Source: Rhizoctonia solani (lineage: Eukaryota > Basidiomycota > Agaricomycetes > Cantharellales > Ceratobasidiaceae). From it: 64,000 nt of DNA. Position numbers and translations under genes: made by a program. Shown here piece after piece: positions 27,391 through 38,190 of the stretch. Location of the stretch: contig NC_057370.1 in NCBI RefSeq assembly GCF_016906535.1, positions 1,860,001 through 1,924,000 on the forward strand, written 5' to 3'. How positions within the stretch are numbered: the stretch's first letter is position 1; each line of letters begins with the position of its first letter. Below the pieces are notes generated by a model. It saw nothing but the letters and a program-made list of their open reading frames with translations, did no database searches and was not told the DNA's origin.

Positions 27391-27438
27391 GATCAAACAC
27401 GTGAGGTGTATCAAAAAAAAAAAAGATCAAACACGTGA
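27391..27438. repeat. Duplicated 14-bp CACGTG element
   Basis: The 14-mer GATCAAACACGTGA occurs at 27391-27404 and again at 27425-27438, separated by a tract that includes an A run. It lies 80-130 nt upstream of the Phe-tRNA synthetase start (minus). It may be a paired binding site for a CACGTG-binding factor. Confidence 0.55.
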
Positions 27439-27587
27439 TGTTCCACCGTGATTTCAAACACGGAATTTATATCAAACAGGCTATTCATTCCTCGAACAAA
27501 CAAGTACATTTGGGTATTACTCCGACAGCCAACCTCCGTTTTTCCTGGCAGGTATCTCCAATGCGATCGGAGCGATACGATGCACTT

Positions 27588-29452
27588 AGGGACTCAAATA
27601 GTTATTGGAAGTAATCCTGTAGGAAGCTTGACTGTCGATACCGATTGCTGAAACACAACATTAGAGTAATGTCCATATCCAGAGAAATAAAGAGTGCTCA
27701 CTGGTGTATCCACTGAATTTGGTGTATCAGGTACGGAAAACGCACGCATACAAAGTTAGTCCGGGCGATCCGGCGATATTGCGGTGCATTAAACTTACAG
27801 TATACCAGCAGAAATCGTGCTTCCCAATAATTCAGTTCTAAAAAAACGTGGTGAAGTGACTAAATAGCATCTTTTGGGTATAGGAGACGGGCGGGATTAC
27901 TCACGCAACCACGCCATTGAAGCCCCGAGAGTTCTGCTGTGCGTAAATCCCGTCTTGAGTATTTAGGGTTCGGCGTTGATTGGTCGAAGTGTACGGAGAA
28001 AGGGCGAGAACTCGATCATTGAGCGACTCCTGGAAGAAAAGCTGCATCATGGGTTGAAACAACAAGTAAACATGATTAGTATGCATACGAGCCGATGCTA
28101 AACTCATACCTGGCCCTAACAAAGTAAAATAGACTAAGAAAATTGACTATATATACACGAAACGAACTACTTACGATATGACGTAGAGATCCAGACTTCG
28201 AGACAATAGTTCTGAGTGTATTCGGTGGGGTCAATCAAGGCACTTGAGACCCACTGTTTGTGTGACTGGACTCACCCGTTCGTGGACTTTGTCCAGCCGG
28301 TGTGAATCATGGTGTGAATATGAATAGTACGACCAGTATCTTATTCAATCAGATGGATGAGCTCTAAATATAGGATAGGCGGCTGAACTCATACTCACAG
28401 AATCCAGGATAAATTGTAGTCAACTGTGAGGTACTCGTAAGACACTCTTACCGAATACTTGGAATACCAGACACTTGCTAGAGCCTCGGACTTACCTCAA
28501 CAACCCCATTAGCATTGGTTTCGCTACCTCCGCGGAGCCAAGTAAATTTGTCCGAAAGGCGGCTGGATGTGGTAAAGCCACCATAAGCGCCAGTTGCCTA
28601 GGACAAACGGTTAACCTAAATTCACCAAGATCATCATACATCGAGTTGCCATCCTTACGTTACAAGCCCAAAGCTCAACCAAGGCCGCCGGGAGTGGGGT
28701 ACAAGTGCGAGTGTCCTTTTTTTTTAAAAAAAAAGATTTAGCCACACAATCAATTACAATGGATTGAAATCTCGGAATATGTTTCGTACCATCACACCAA
28801 TGTCTAGCACGAGCTTGACTCCTGATTGTGTCTCACGAAGATCGGTGCGGTAATACTCTATTTCAAAGAGAGATGTGAGCTTATGTTACGATAACTTAGC
28901 CTCTACCCACCATTATTGATATAGTATGGCCCTGTATGCGTGTATAAATGGTAAGTGGTCTTATTCACGAATCAGTACCATGGTTTACATACCCTCCGTG
29001 ACCTCAGGGGCAGTAACACATGTGGTCTTAAGTCCAGGTGGTATCAGTGTAGTTCCAAAAACATTGCCCCTTACTTACGTTTTGGATAGTAGAGTATTTT
29101 GGAGCGACAGCGGTATCCGTACCCGTAGCACGCTTCATCATTGTGTTGCGCTTGGCACGGCGCTCAGCCTCGAAGGCTGCGATCTGTGGGGCACAGTTAC
29201 GGACAAGCTCAGCGCGGTGGTCAGCAGCGAGCTATGAAAAAGTCAGCCTGTTGGATCGATAAAATCATTGCGCATGTACCTCCCGAGCAGCCAGTTCCGA
29301 GGGGGTAAGCATGTCGGAACCATCGTGGTCGTCACCGGGGTGTGCTAGTTGTTAAAATGAGTTTAACTGACCTCAAACGATTACTAAAACCTACCAAGAG
29401 CCAATAAGCCCAGAGATACAAACGTGATAATGGTAGAGAGTGGGAATCTCAT
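27588..29452 (-). CDS. Secreted intradiol ring-cleavage dioxygenase
   Basis: Fe(III) enzyme that opens catechol-type rings between the two hydroxyls; extracellular fungal forms act on lignin- or plant-derived aromatics. The ATG at 29452 encodes a signal peptide (MRFPLSTIITFVSLGLLAL). A short His/Asp exon (HPGDDHDGSDMLTPSELAA) and a basic helix (QIAAFEAERRAKRNTMMKR) follow. The core has EYYRTDLRETQSGVKLVLD, TCTPLPAALVELWACN, ATGAYGGFTTSSRLSD, LRGGSETNANGVVE and TGRTIHIHTMIHTGWT, containing the expected Tyr and paired His iron ligands. FFQESLNDRVLALSPY and a beta-rich tail (TELLGSTISAGIL, AIGIDSQASYRIT) end at a TAA at 27588. At least eight exons. A 20-bp A/T palindrome ends exactly at one 3' splice site. 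Confidence 0.92.
28716..28735. repeat. Perfect CT9A9G palindrome at a 3' splice site
   Basis: Twenty bases, C-T9-A9-G, form a perfect inverted repeat. On the coding (minus) strand the last G is the last base of an intron of the dioxygenase gene, so the palindrome abuts the next exon (GACACTCGC). It could fold as a hairpin in the pre-mRNA. Confidence 0.75.
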
Positions 29453-29513
29453 CGCAGTGGTGCTTTCGATTGAAACAAAGTGTTATGGGTTTGTTCGTAC
29501 TCAACCTACGGAC

Positions 29514-29520
29514 CTTTATA
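29514..29520 (-). promoter_or_regulatory. TATA box of intradiol dioxygenase gene
   Basis: TATAAAG on the minus strand, about 62 nt before the dioxygenase start codon at 29452. Position and sequence fit a fungal TATA element. Confidence 0.55.
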
Positions 29521-30509
29521 CGTCGACGAACATCCTTCGCTTTCGTGGGCTTGTTCATGAACACATATATCTTGCTGCGGAAGTGACTTCTCGATAGCAT
29601 TGAATCACTCTGGAAGAACTACAGGAATATTAGAACGAGGTCAGCAGCTTCAGTTCATGCGGAGAACGATTGCTAGAAGGTTCGTCGCGTGCACTGATTT
29701 CTACGTCCAATAGGAGAAAGAGGGTTGCTAACAACCAATGAAGAGAAAGGCATATCACGGATAATTTCTGGTTGACAAGCATCCTAAGGGTACCATATCA
29801 CCCGCGGACCTGATAGTAGATTAAATCAAGACCTTCGACACGCGTGCGGACACCGAATCAGTCCGACCTGGTGAAACTTAGGATGTTGAGTCCCGCTCTA
29901 ACTCCTGGTGGGGGGGGGGGTGCCTCTTGAAATGATATAAGGCTATACAAGTACTAATAATCCATATGTCCTGGCGCTTTGTTACCATTTGAGCAGTGCC
30001 ACCAACCAAATATTGCCCACCCACAAAAAATATAATGAAGTCCAAAAAAGGTGCTAGCTAGAATAGAAAAGAAGTCTAATTAAATCACGCGCGATACAGC
30101 CAGGACGGTTCCGAGAACAACCCAACCTGGTTGCTATTCCAAACTTCTACTCTTGGCAGCTGCGGAGGGCTAGCTGGCACTGTGTAGTCGAAGGGGCAGA
30201 AGGTCTAGAACTAAAAGAGCACATGGTCCTTGGAGCGGTAAGGAGGCCGCTGAATCGGACTACATTAAATATGTATAAAAGCCACTGAAATCCTTCTGGT
30301 GTTCATTTTCTCGTTGGAGCAAATACTGTGTTTTTGTTGTGCCCATCCTCATGATGAAATAGACACTGTCCTGCTTCAAGACAAACAAGCCATAGCAAAA
30401 TTTTTCGACACCTCTTATGTCCAAGTACAGTTATCAATGCAATTCGACGTTTTGAGACTCCTATACGGTGGTCGTACGGCATCTGCGGACAGAGTACTTA
30501 AGTCACAGG

Positions 30510-31260
30510 GCCTTAAGCTGGAAATCCATCGAGTTGTGTCATTACATGTATAGCCCACACATGAATCTGATTTACCACTTCCAAATATTCACCTCCATCC
30601 ACAACCAAGTATGCATATAGCTCAGCGAGTATCGGGAAATACCTCCCTCCCTGATCAATAGGCTTCAATAGTTTTGCTAGGTGCCGAGAGCTTATTAGCA
30701 TCAATCAAAGTGCCACTAGGATCCTGTTGAGGACCATCGATCCCCATACTATCACACTCCGATATATAAGTGCAACTTTTTCCGACTTTCATGTAGGGGG
30801 TACAACTGCACCCTCTAGAACTCGGTAATTTCCCAAATTTCTGAACCTATTGAAGCTAAGATTCATTTTAATATGACTTTTCTATTCTCTTGTTTGGGGA
30901 TAGAGTGTTTGCGCTGGCACGTTTGGAGCCCACATTCACGTCACTATTCTATCGACAATTAGCGTTTGAATCTATGAAAGGGAAGGGAATCTTTCTATTG
31001 AGCTGTACCCGGTAGGCCATTTGTTTGGCTTTGGATGTTGACTGGCGTCTGCCTGGTAAGTCTGTCTGACTGCAGTGATCAAGTTTATTGGGCATGAGTT
31101 CCTTGGCCCAGTAGTACTCGTAGCGTATGATAAGAATTCTTTTAAAAATTTCTTGCTTTCTTCTAGTCCAGCAAAACTGAGGTACATGGTAAGGGCATGG
31201 TGCCAGTGACCTGAAGTAATGCGATCCAAACACTGATAACTTGAATTCTACCCTAGGTAA
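30510..31260 (-). pseudogene. Decayed protein-coding remnant, family not recognised
   Basis: Two minus-strand stretches look once-coding but are in different frames and interrupted. The upstream piece (about 31250-30970) reads CLDRITSGHWHHALTMYL, AGLEESKKFLKEFLSYA and INLITAVRQTYQADA before a stop. The downstream piece (about 30760-30510) starts in one frame with GIDGPQQDPSGTLIDANKLSA, hits a stop, and carries on one frame over as LLKPIDQGGRYFPILAELY and DGGEYLEVVNQIHVWAIH. Composition and helical pattern resemble real protein rather than random translation. I found no GT-AG introns that mend the breaks. The family is unknown to me; it could also be a gene with unusual splicing. Confidence 0.35.
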
Positions 31261-32077
31261 GGGAATTCCAGCGTTCCACTCGAAAATTAGAAAGTGGGCT
31301 TGAAAGGATATATATATACACAAGGACTTAACAACTTCTTGAAAAGGGTCCTTTCAATCATTGGGCAAAAGGTTCCCTATGTTGTCACTCGGTAATATGG
31401 TAGTACTAGGGGCCTTAGAGATAACTCTTGCTTGTGGCGAGTTTTTTCACGAGCTATCAGGAAATATACGTGCATAATTCTCATGTTTAATACGGTCCAG
31501 ACCATCTGATACAAGCTTGACAAGGCTGCTCGTTTTAGGAGTGCTGTTCTACCAGATGGCGTATTTACGTACCTAGTGCCGGCGCATATATCCCAAGATT
31601 TACTCGGCAAATCCGAGGTCATTGCTTAAAGCGAAGAGTTTAGGGTTGTATTGAACGATAAATATGCGAACCTTATCCACAATTCTGGCGCGTTTGGCCT
31701 ACCACGGATTATGGTGCAAAAGCCTAGAGAGTAACACTTGAGGTATTTCCAGGTTACGTCTGAGCCCTATGCAGCAGAAATCTAAAGCGGTAACTCGCGC
31801 CTTTGAATTATGGGGAGTAATCACATATCGTCAATCGGCCATTCGTAAATTTCCTCAATGTCTACAATTATGGTTACTTCTGATCTTTGGTAGTTTGGGA
31901 CGGGTATGACTTTAGCAGTAAATACGCTGTAGCGAGAACTGGCAAGCGCATTGGAACCAGTCGCTATTAGGAGGTTTAACACCACTTACGAAATGGGTAG
32001 TTCTACATTACTGGATAAATATAAGTACAGTACAAATAAATGCATTTCGGTTCGTGCGATTCATTCCAGTTCATCAT

Positions 32078-33052
32078 CTATTTACGCTTGGGATACTCTT
32101 TCTCTGCATATTTCTCGGCCAAGTATCTGTGATTAGTGAGGTTTACGGTCAGGCTCCGAATATACCATATGTTTGGGCTAGGGGTACTCACCCTTCACCC
32201 AGTGCCAACGTCAGCAAACTAGCAGAAATAGCCGAGACTGTCCGCCTGTCCCAGCGAGGTTTGTCCCAGTTCAGGTATGCGGCATAACCCACCCCTCCGA
32301 GGATGGTTAAGTTGAGGGCGCCCACGAGTCCGCCAAGCACGCCTGGGCGGAGAACAATCTCACGAGAGTGGCGGTAGAGAGCAGCGCCCTCCTTCTTGGC
32401 TCGTTCTTTTTCCTTTTGACCAGAAGGAGTTTTGACGTAGGCATCAGCGAGAGCGCCCTCAGCGCCCAATAAGGCAATGGCTGCAGCAGCTGTAATTCCA
32501 AGAGTGCGCTTGTCGCTCCTAAGGTGAGGCTTGGTATAAAGCTCCCGTCCGACGAAAGCAAGGAGTCCGACATTGACTGTCGTTTAAGGTGAGAAACCCA
32601 TTTGGAGTATCTAGAAGAAGATTACTTACTGACACCCAGGATACCTCCTGCAGTGCTCGGACGAAGAACCCTTTCTTTGAACTGCCCCCATAGATAAAGA
32701 CCTTCCTCCTCTGCTTCATGAAGAGTATTTCGTGCACGCTCCTTGGCAGCACGCCTCTTCGCTGATCCTGGGCGGTTTCCAGAGCCTTCATCGTCAGAGT
32801 CTCCCTGGTGAGCTGGGGTAGTCTCGGATGTCACGGTCTGGTGTAGATGGTTAATATTTGCGTGTCTGATATTGATATTGGACGCACGTGCGGGTTGGAC
32901 TTGAAGTCCGAAGGGGCAACATTGACGCTCCTCGAAATGTCAGGAAGAGACCCGCCCGAAACATCTTGTTCAGTAGTAAGGAGGTTAGGGTCAGGGCGAG
33001 GCTGTTGTGATGGGTCTCCGGCGTTCTGGCGAGCAGCATCGGCGTACGACAT
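32078..33052 (-). CDS. OM14-like multi-pass membrane protein
   Basis: The ATG at 33052 gives MSYADAARQNAGDPSQQPRP, a hydrophilic N-terminus. A charged helix follows (AKRRAAKERARNTLHEAEEE), then membrane segments: STAGGILG with NVGLLAFVGRELY, LGITAAAAIALLGAEGALAD, GVLGGLVGALNLTILGGVGY and TVSAISASLLTLALGEGYLA. The end is YAEKEYPKRK-stop at 32078, reached by a last intron. The duplicated pattern (LRPS/LRPG-V-GG-(I/V)-G followed by a hydrophobic stretch), and WDKPRWDRR between segments, resemble fungal proteins annotated as OM14 C-terminal domain, a mitochondrial outer-membrane protein that helps dock cytosolic ribosomes. The OM14 link is from memory of the family pattern and moderate; a multi-pass membrane protein is certain. 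Confidence 0.6.
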
Positions 33053-34029
33053 GTCAGGCAGATAAAGTTACTTGAGCTCAGGTGGACGAGAGTAGTGTGT
33101 TGTAGCAAGCCTGAACAAGGATTAACAGCTTTATAGGCTCACGGCGGATCGTAGATGACGTCGATAATGATGTCACATCACATGATGTGATCATTCTAGG
33201 ATTAAATGAGAACGGACCAGATTAAATGTATTATAAACGCCAGATTTCGAAATAAGGTGGAATACACACATAAGTTGTTACTCGCGACAATAGTTGCCGG
33301 TGTCCCGAGTAATGCCTCCCCTCTATAAGAACCCCGTTGTAATTTACTGACCAAGAATTTATAGCTTTATATGGTATTAATTATGTAATACCAAAGATTT
33401 GCACTTCTCTTCGATTTCGTTCACAGCTCAATAGCCTAAGAATCTTAAACCATCACGAGTATGCATATCTTCGGAACCGTGACTCCTTCAAACTAGGCAC
33501 CAATCGACAAGTCTTGGCTATTATATGGGATAGGGGATATTCCTATTCAGAAATAACTACATGCGGACAAGGCAGACCTGGCAAAGATACTAATACGACC
33601 AAGAGAGTTACAAATAAATTTCCTACCGAATGAATACGCCTGCGAATAACATGGTATGTTAAGCCAAGTTGGGGGACCATGAGCCTAAGCCAAAAATTCA
33701 CATGATTGGATTGAAGTTGCACTTGTCATATCAGACTAATATTTAATCCAGTCTATCATACATAATGATAAGACTGACGTGTCCAAATCTCACGTGTGAA
33801 TAAACATAGGCTCAACCCGGGATAAGTAAATCATTTATTCTAAATCAGAGACGCGTCGAATGGATGTTCAATCACAAGCAACGTTGCCGGTGATTCACAA
33901 AGCCGGTTCAACATGACCACGGCCCGTCAACCCAAATAAACATGAGCGAGCTAGTACCTCATCACACTCTGGGGTAAATAACATATATCACAGACCTGAA
34001 CTATACAACCACAACAATTTACTCCCTGC
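33053..34029. other. Divergent promoter region (about 1 kb)
   Basis: Between the divergent OM14-like and GST genes. It contains TGACGTC near 33157 (CRE-like core), an imperfectly spaced inverted repeat ATCACAT-G-ATGTGAT at 33177-33191, and CACGTG near 33792. No open frame of note. Confidence 0.45.
33177..33191. promoter_or_regulatory. 15-bp inverted repeat upstream of OM14-like gene
   Basis: ATCACAT and its reverse complement ATGTGAT flank one central G, about 130 nt before the OM14-like start codon. The symmetry suits a dimeric transcription factor site; the factor is unknown. Confidence 0.35.
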
Positions 34030-35133
34030 ATGATGGTCCCCCCTCGTATTTCTGTCAAATTGTGCTACGATATTGTCTCACCCTATTCATATCTAGCCTT
34101 TGAATCACTGACTCGGTAAGTAAACAAAAGCCAGGATTCTCAGGATGAGCACTCATAAGCATTTACCAGATATCGTGACTTATGGAACATAGATCTCGAT
34201 CTTTGTCCTGTGAGTAATAATTGACAATACAGAAGCGGAAATGCTTAGTCGGTTGCCTAGTATTTCCTCGGTGGTGTTATGGTGGCTGCAAATGTGAGCA
34301 TCCGGTCATCTTTCTCACCAGTTGTCATTCCTAAAATCGCTTTATAATTTCAATAGAATAGACCGCCTATGTCCGTCAAGCTCAAAGGACAATTTTTGGT
34401 AAGTTAGAAAGTTTATTCTATGGAATTGTGTGTTCACCTTTACGTAGTCTGATGAAGTAAAGCGCTTGGGAGAAGAAGCTGGACGTGAGTCACTCGCTAC
34501 TAGCACTCTATCTTTGAAATGACCCCCGGGTTTAGTAAATATTACTGTCGCTTGGATAAACAACCCTCCAAATACAATGGGAGTGGCCCGTTTTCTTCGG
34601 GCATACAAGGAGGTATCGTCCCCGACGGAACTAGAAAATGTTACTCGTCGCTTATTCGTAAGTTGGACTGGCTTTATTGCAAATAAAATTGATTGAAGTC
34701 GAGCGGATAGATCGAGATGTTCAGCAAGGAAACACCACCGTCTGACCCAGCTTTCTTTAAGAGTCTAATACCTGATCTTATTTCTGAAGACAAATTCAAG
34801 GAGGTTCTTGCTCGCTCGGGGTCCCAGGAGATCAAGGACTTGGTCAAAATTGAATCAGCTACTCTCGTCAAAGATTATGGCGCATTTGGCTTTCCCTGGA
34901 TCATCGTGCGCCGGGAGGATGGTACCACCAGGTCATTCTTTGGTACGTCTTCGAAAGTCCATCGGACCCTGCTACTAAACTATTGAACTAGGAAGCGACA
35001 GATTCGCGAACATGGCATGGTGGTATGTTAAAAACAAACATATTTACTATGTAAATGACACATGTATTGCAGGCTTGGGAACGAATATAAGTGGCAAGGC
35101 CCACGTCCAGATGTCCCCAAGAGCAAACTATAA
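34030..35133 (+). CDS. Kappa-class glutathione S-transferase (DsbA-like thioredoxin fold)
   Basis: Glutathione-dependent thioredoxin-fold enzyme related to DsbA and to 2-hydroxychromene-2-carboxylate isomerase. The first exon, ATG at 34030, gives ISVKLCYDIVSPYSYLAFE; the Ser of SPYS is the position that activates glutathione in kappa GSTs, and no CxxC is present. The following small exons read RYRDLWNIDLDLCP, YFLGGVMVAANNRPPMSVKL, GLNITVAWINNPPNTMGVAR and ENVTRRLFIEMFSKETPPSD. The C-terminal part is VKDYGAFGFPWIIVRRED, FFGSDRFANMAWW and a last exon ending RPDVPKSKL-stop at 35133. The FG.PW.(I/V)V and FGSDR.. motifs match the family. Length is about 250 residues. The N-terminal exons are short and easy to miss: only the SPYS exon carries the catalytic Ser. 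Confidence 0.88.
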
Positions 35134-35267
35134 CCTGATACCAAACGCTGATGTACATATATGCTACAATGGGTATGAATCTGTATAACATCAAAGGCAA
35201 AAAGCGCGCAAGCCATAACTCAAGGCACGTAACTCATAACTCATAATATTAAGACCAAGCAAGAACT

Positions 35268-36160
35268 TCAAGGAAAACGCGAATATTTCTTGGGGTTGGG
35301 GCCGAACCTGGGGTCCGGCAACTTAAACCGCATCGCCATTGGGTCTGCACCATTAGTCCCTGGCTCGCATCCCTCTTGCCCTGAGGGCTCAGTTCCCGCA
35401 GGGGTTATACCCTCGTCCAAATCAACGGAATGACCATGAAAATATTGGTCGAAATGCTGAATATGGTAAAAATCCGGTGTCTCAGCCTCGGCATTCCGGG
35501 GAGTAAAGGGTGTTGGGGAGCGACGAGGAATAGGCGAGCCATAACGTGACGAGGATGTAGAGGAAGCAGGCGACAGATCCGGATCCATCATGACTGAACG
35601 GTCCGACCTTGGTCCACGTCGACCCGAAGAAGGAATTTTCAGGCGTCGAAGGAGTCGAGAGTGAGGGGAAGCTCCATTAGGAGAGCCTTCTGATGCATGT
35701 CGGACTGAGGCACGTATCGAACGCCGACCCCGGCTTTGAAAATCCTTGGAAGATGTTTCTAATTCAAGCTCTTCAAGAGCAGAATATAAGTCTTGGGAGA
35801 GTACCTGCGAGCTATCACGAGGCAGATATGGCAGGCTACCGAGTGCACAATCACAGATTTCGCCCTTTGGAAGAAGGCTACGAGGTGTAGTTGGGGAGGC
35901 CATACAGACACAAGCGGGGATTGAGCATTTTTTGCGACGATCAGGTTTGAGGAGCACATTTCTAGTCGAATGCCTCCGAATTGGTGAGGGGCGGCTTGGA
36001 TAGTCCTACTCGTTTATTGGTTAGTATAATGTCATTCAAGAGTGGGACTGAGGCATACTTCGTTCTTGTAAGACGAACTCGCCTCATAAGCGGACAACAA
36101 CTGATAGTTTCCTCCAGAGCTTGCCTCCCCAAAGTAGCTCGACCGCGTGGTGAAGTTCAT
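35268..36160 (-). CDS. Ser/Pro/Arg-rich protein of unknown function
   Basis: Not recognised. Two exons: the ATG at 36160 gives MNFTTRSSYFGEASSGGNY and ASSSYKNE. A GTATGC-AG intron leads to DYPSRPSPIRRHSTRNVLL, a Cys-rich patch CSIPACVC, PTTPRSLLPKGEICDCALG, and a long low-complexity region rich in Ser, Pro and Arg (RRSIRASVRHASEGSPNG, SPASSTSSSRYGSPIPRR). The end is DPRFGPNPKKYSRFP-stop at 35268. About 270 residues, no membrane segment, probably disordered. Multiple SP and RxxS sites suggest phosphorylation. Convergent with the GST gene, 134 bp apart. Confidence 0.6.
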
Positions 36161-38190
36161 CTGATTTTAGACGAAAGTTCGAAGAAGAACTTGAAATCCA
36201 ACCGTCAGACAGAATGAAGAGATGAGTGAGTGGTGTTCAAGGTGGATTGCGAGTTGTGATGCTCTTTTTGAAGGCGCAGCGTCATTATCGCCGGTCAAAG
36301 AGCACCCCAAGCGTTACGGACGGAGCCGCCGGAGATGATGTCGATCATCGCAACCGCGGTGGGGACACATACAAGGAATCCGCATTTTGAGTATTTTGAT
36401 TACCATGCGTTAAGCCATAGCTACTCACTGAGCTCGGGACGTGAGATCAAATGCGCTATTAGTGCTGTATATATAGTATAGTACAAACAAAATGCCGGAC
36501 ATATCTAGGTTGCCGGTCTCAACAGGAGAGCATTCCTTGTCGGTAAGAGTAGATTACATATACCACGTGCGGGGTTCCAGCATCCAAACAATCGCGAAAA
36601 TAGACACATCTGATCCCATCAAACACGTCTGGATGATAAGCGTAATCTAATTCGGTACCGTAGTTGGCCATGGTCAGAGGTCAGTCGGTCTGGATGTATG
36701 TATTGTGTTCCTGGCGCGTATGATTGAAATCAAGAAACTAAAAGATAATGAATCGGTAGCGATAGTAATCTTCAGTGGTGCCCCGCTCCGGTATCTAAAG
36801 ACTGGCGCTCGCTCTCTCAGCAAACAGTACGTCATTAATGATTCTATAACTCGTGTGATGACATAGTTAGTACGCCTAAAATGGCCAAGACCAGGCGAAA
36901 TGAGTGCATCGTCCGGCCCGACGAATCTAAGCGAGACCTTATCTTATTTTTTCGAGAGTGCAGACTGGCCCAGCTGCGCATCCATGGATTCTCATGCCAG
37001 CTATCAAAGCGGTGTCATTTGGAGTGATAAAATCCTTCGTTTGATATTCATATGCGTGTTATTGAATCCCAAAGGGGCCGAGCGGGAGCTACTAGAACCC
37101 GTGTGTAGAAGTATGCGCGTGTCGGGTACAATACTGTGGTAATTTCAGCTATGACCCGAATTTGACGAGCCGTACATGAATTCTAAAGGATTTTGCGATC
37201 CGATATGTGCCGACAGCCTTCATCCTTAACTAATCATACGTTAGTTGCTGGTTGTCTATCTACAGATCATCGGAGACTCTCTTAGTTGTGTGCAACTCTT
37301 GTCCTGACCTAAGGTGGAAGATTCAAATTCTTTCTGCATTTCTTGCTCCGATGAGATTTTTCTCTTTATAAACAACTTGGTCAAGGTCCTCACAAGTGCC
37401 CCAGTCACCGGGAATCGATCAGCGAGTCAAACAATCACAATGGGCACTCATGGTACTTGAGCCGAGCCATGTACCTGCCGAGATAGATCTAATGGTCGTG
37501 TGTTGCGGGTTGATGACCGGGCTATCATATAAACACACAATGTGACGGCGTAGTTGACCTGCTGCCCGTGAACCTTTTGTTTGGGCGCTCTGTTCATAAA
37601 CGGAAGCGTTTGGGATGAGCACATGTGAGTATATGCGCTCATGAATGTCGGGTCTTCTAATCAGGCTGTGTTTCTAAGGTCCAGGGATTAGATTTTTACT
37701 TAACAAGGAGTGTTATATTATGTGCATAGAGCGTTTAGGTTGCGACCGGGTCTAAGCCAAGCATAGTTAGTACATATGCATATGTGATAAGGCCAAATGT
37801 GGGAAGCACTGCTTAGTAATGTCAATATCTCTTCAAGACCACGGATAATACAGTACTATAATGCAAGATCAGCTGTTAATCACCTTTCGGAATATAAATT
37901 GCGGTCATGTGAAGTTTTTTAAGTCGACCCAAATAGAGGGATGGATTTCCAAACATGAGTATACAGCAGTAGAAAGGCAAAGTGTCCCATAACGAAAGCC
38001 CATCAGGATCTCGGGATCCGGGGGCTTGTCCACATGTTCGGATAATCCAAGTCACACAAGAATGATCGAATTGATAAATCTTCACATGATTGCAATTGAT
38101 AATTAGATACACTTGAATCAAACAATGATAAATGCGAACGGGCCCGGAGGAAAACAGCGACCAAGAAAGGGAAAAACACCGTGAGAGCGC
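36161..38190. other. Gene-poor interval (about 2.0 kb)
   Basis: A minus-strand frame from 36671 (MANYGTELDYAYHPDVFDG) and a later frame ending NAWGAL-stop near 36297 look partly protein-like, but I could not join them with in-frame GT-AG splices. The rest, to the HSP90 stop, shows only short random frames. Confidence 0.4.

Larger units (their letters stand above)
29453..32077. other. Gene-poor interval (about 2.6 kb)
   Basis: Holds the dioxygenase promoter at the left, an uninterrupted G run of about 11 at 29910-29920, remnants of a decayed minus-strand gene at about 30510-31260 (separate entry), and 3' sequence of the OM14-like gene at the right. Nothing else is recognised. Confidence 0.5.

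Noticed and set aside
36297..36671. Possible small minus-strand gene (MANYGTELDYAYHPDVFDG ... NAWGAL)
   Set aside because: The pieces look partly protein-like, but every GT-AG join I tried met a stop or changed frame; too weak to call.
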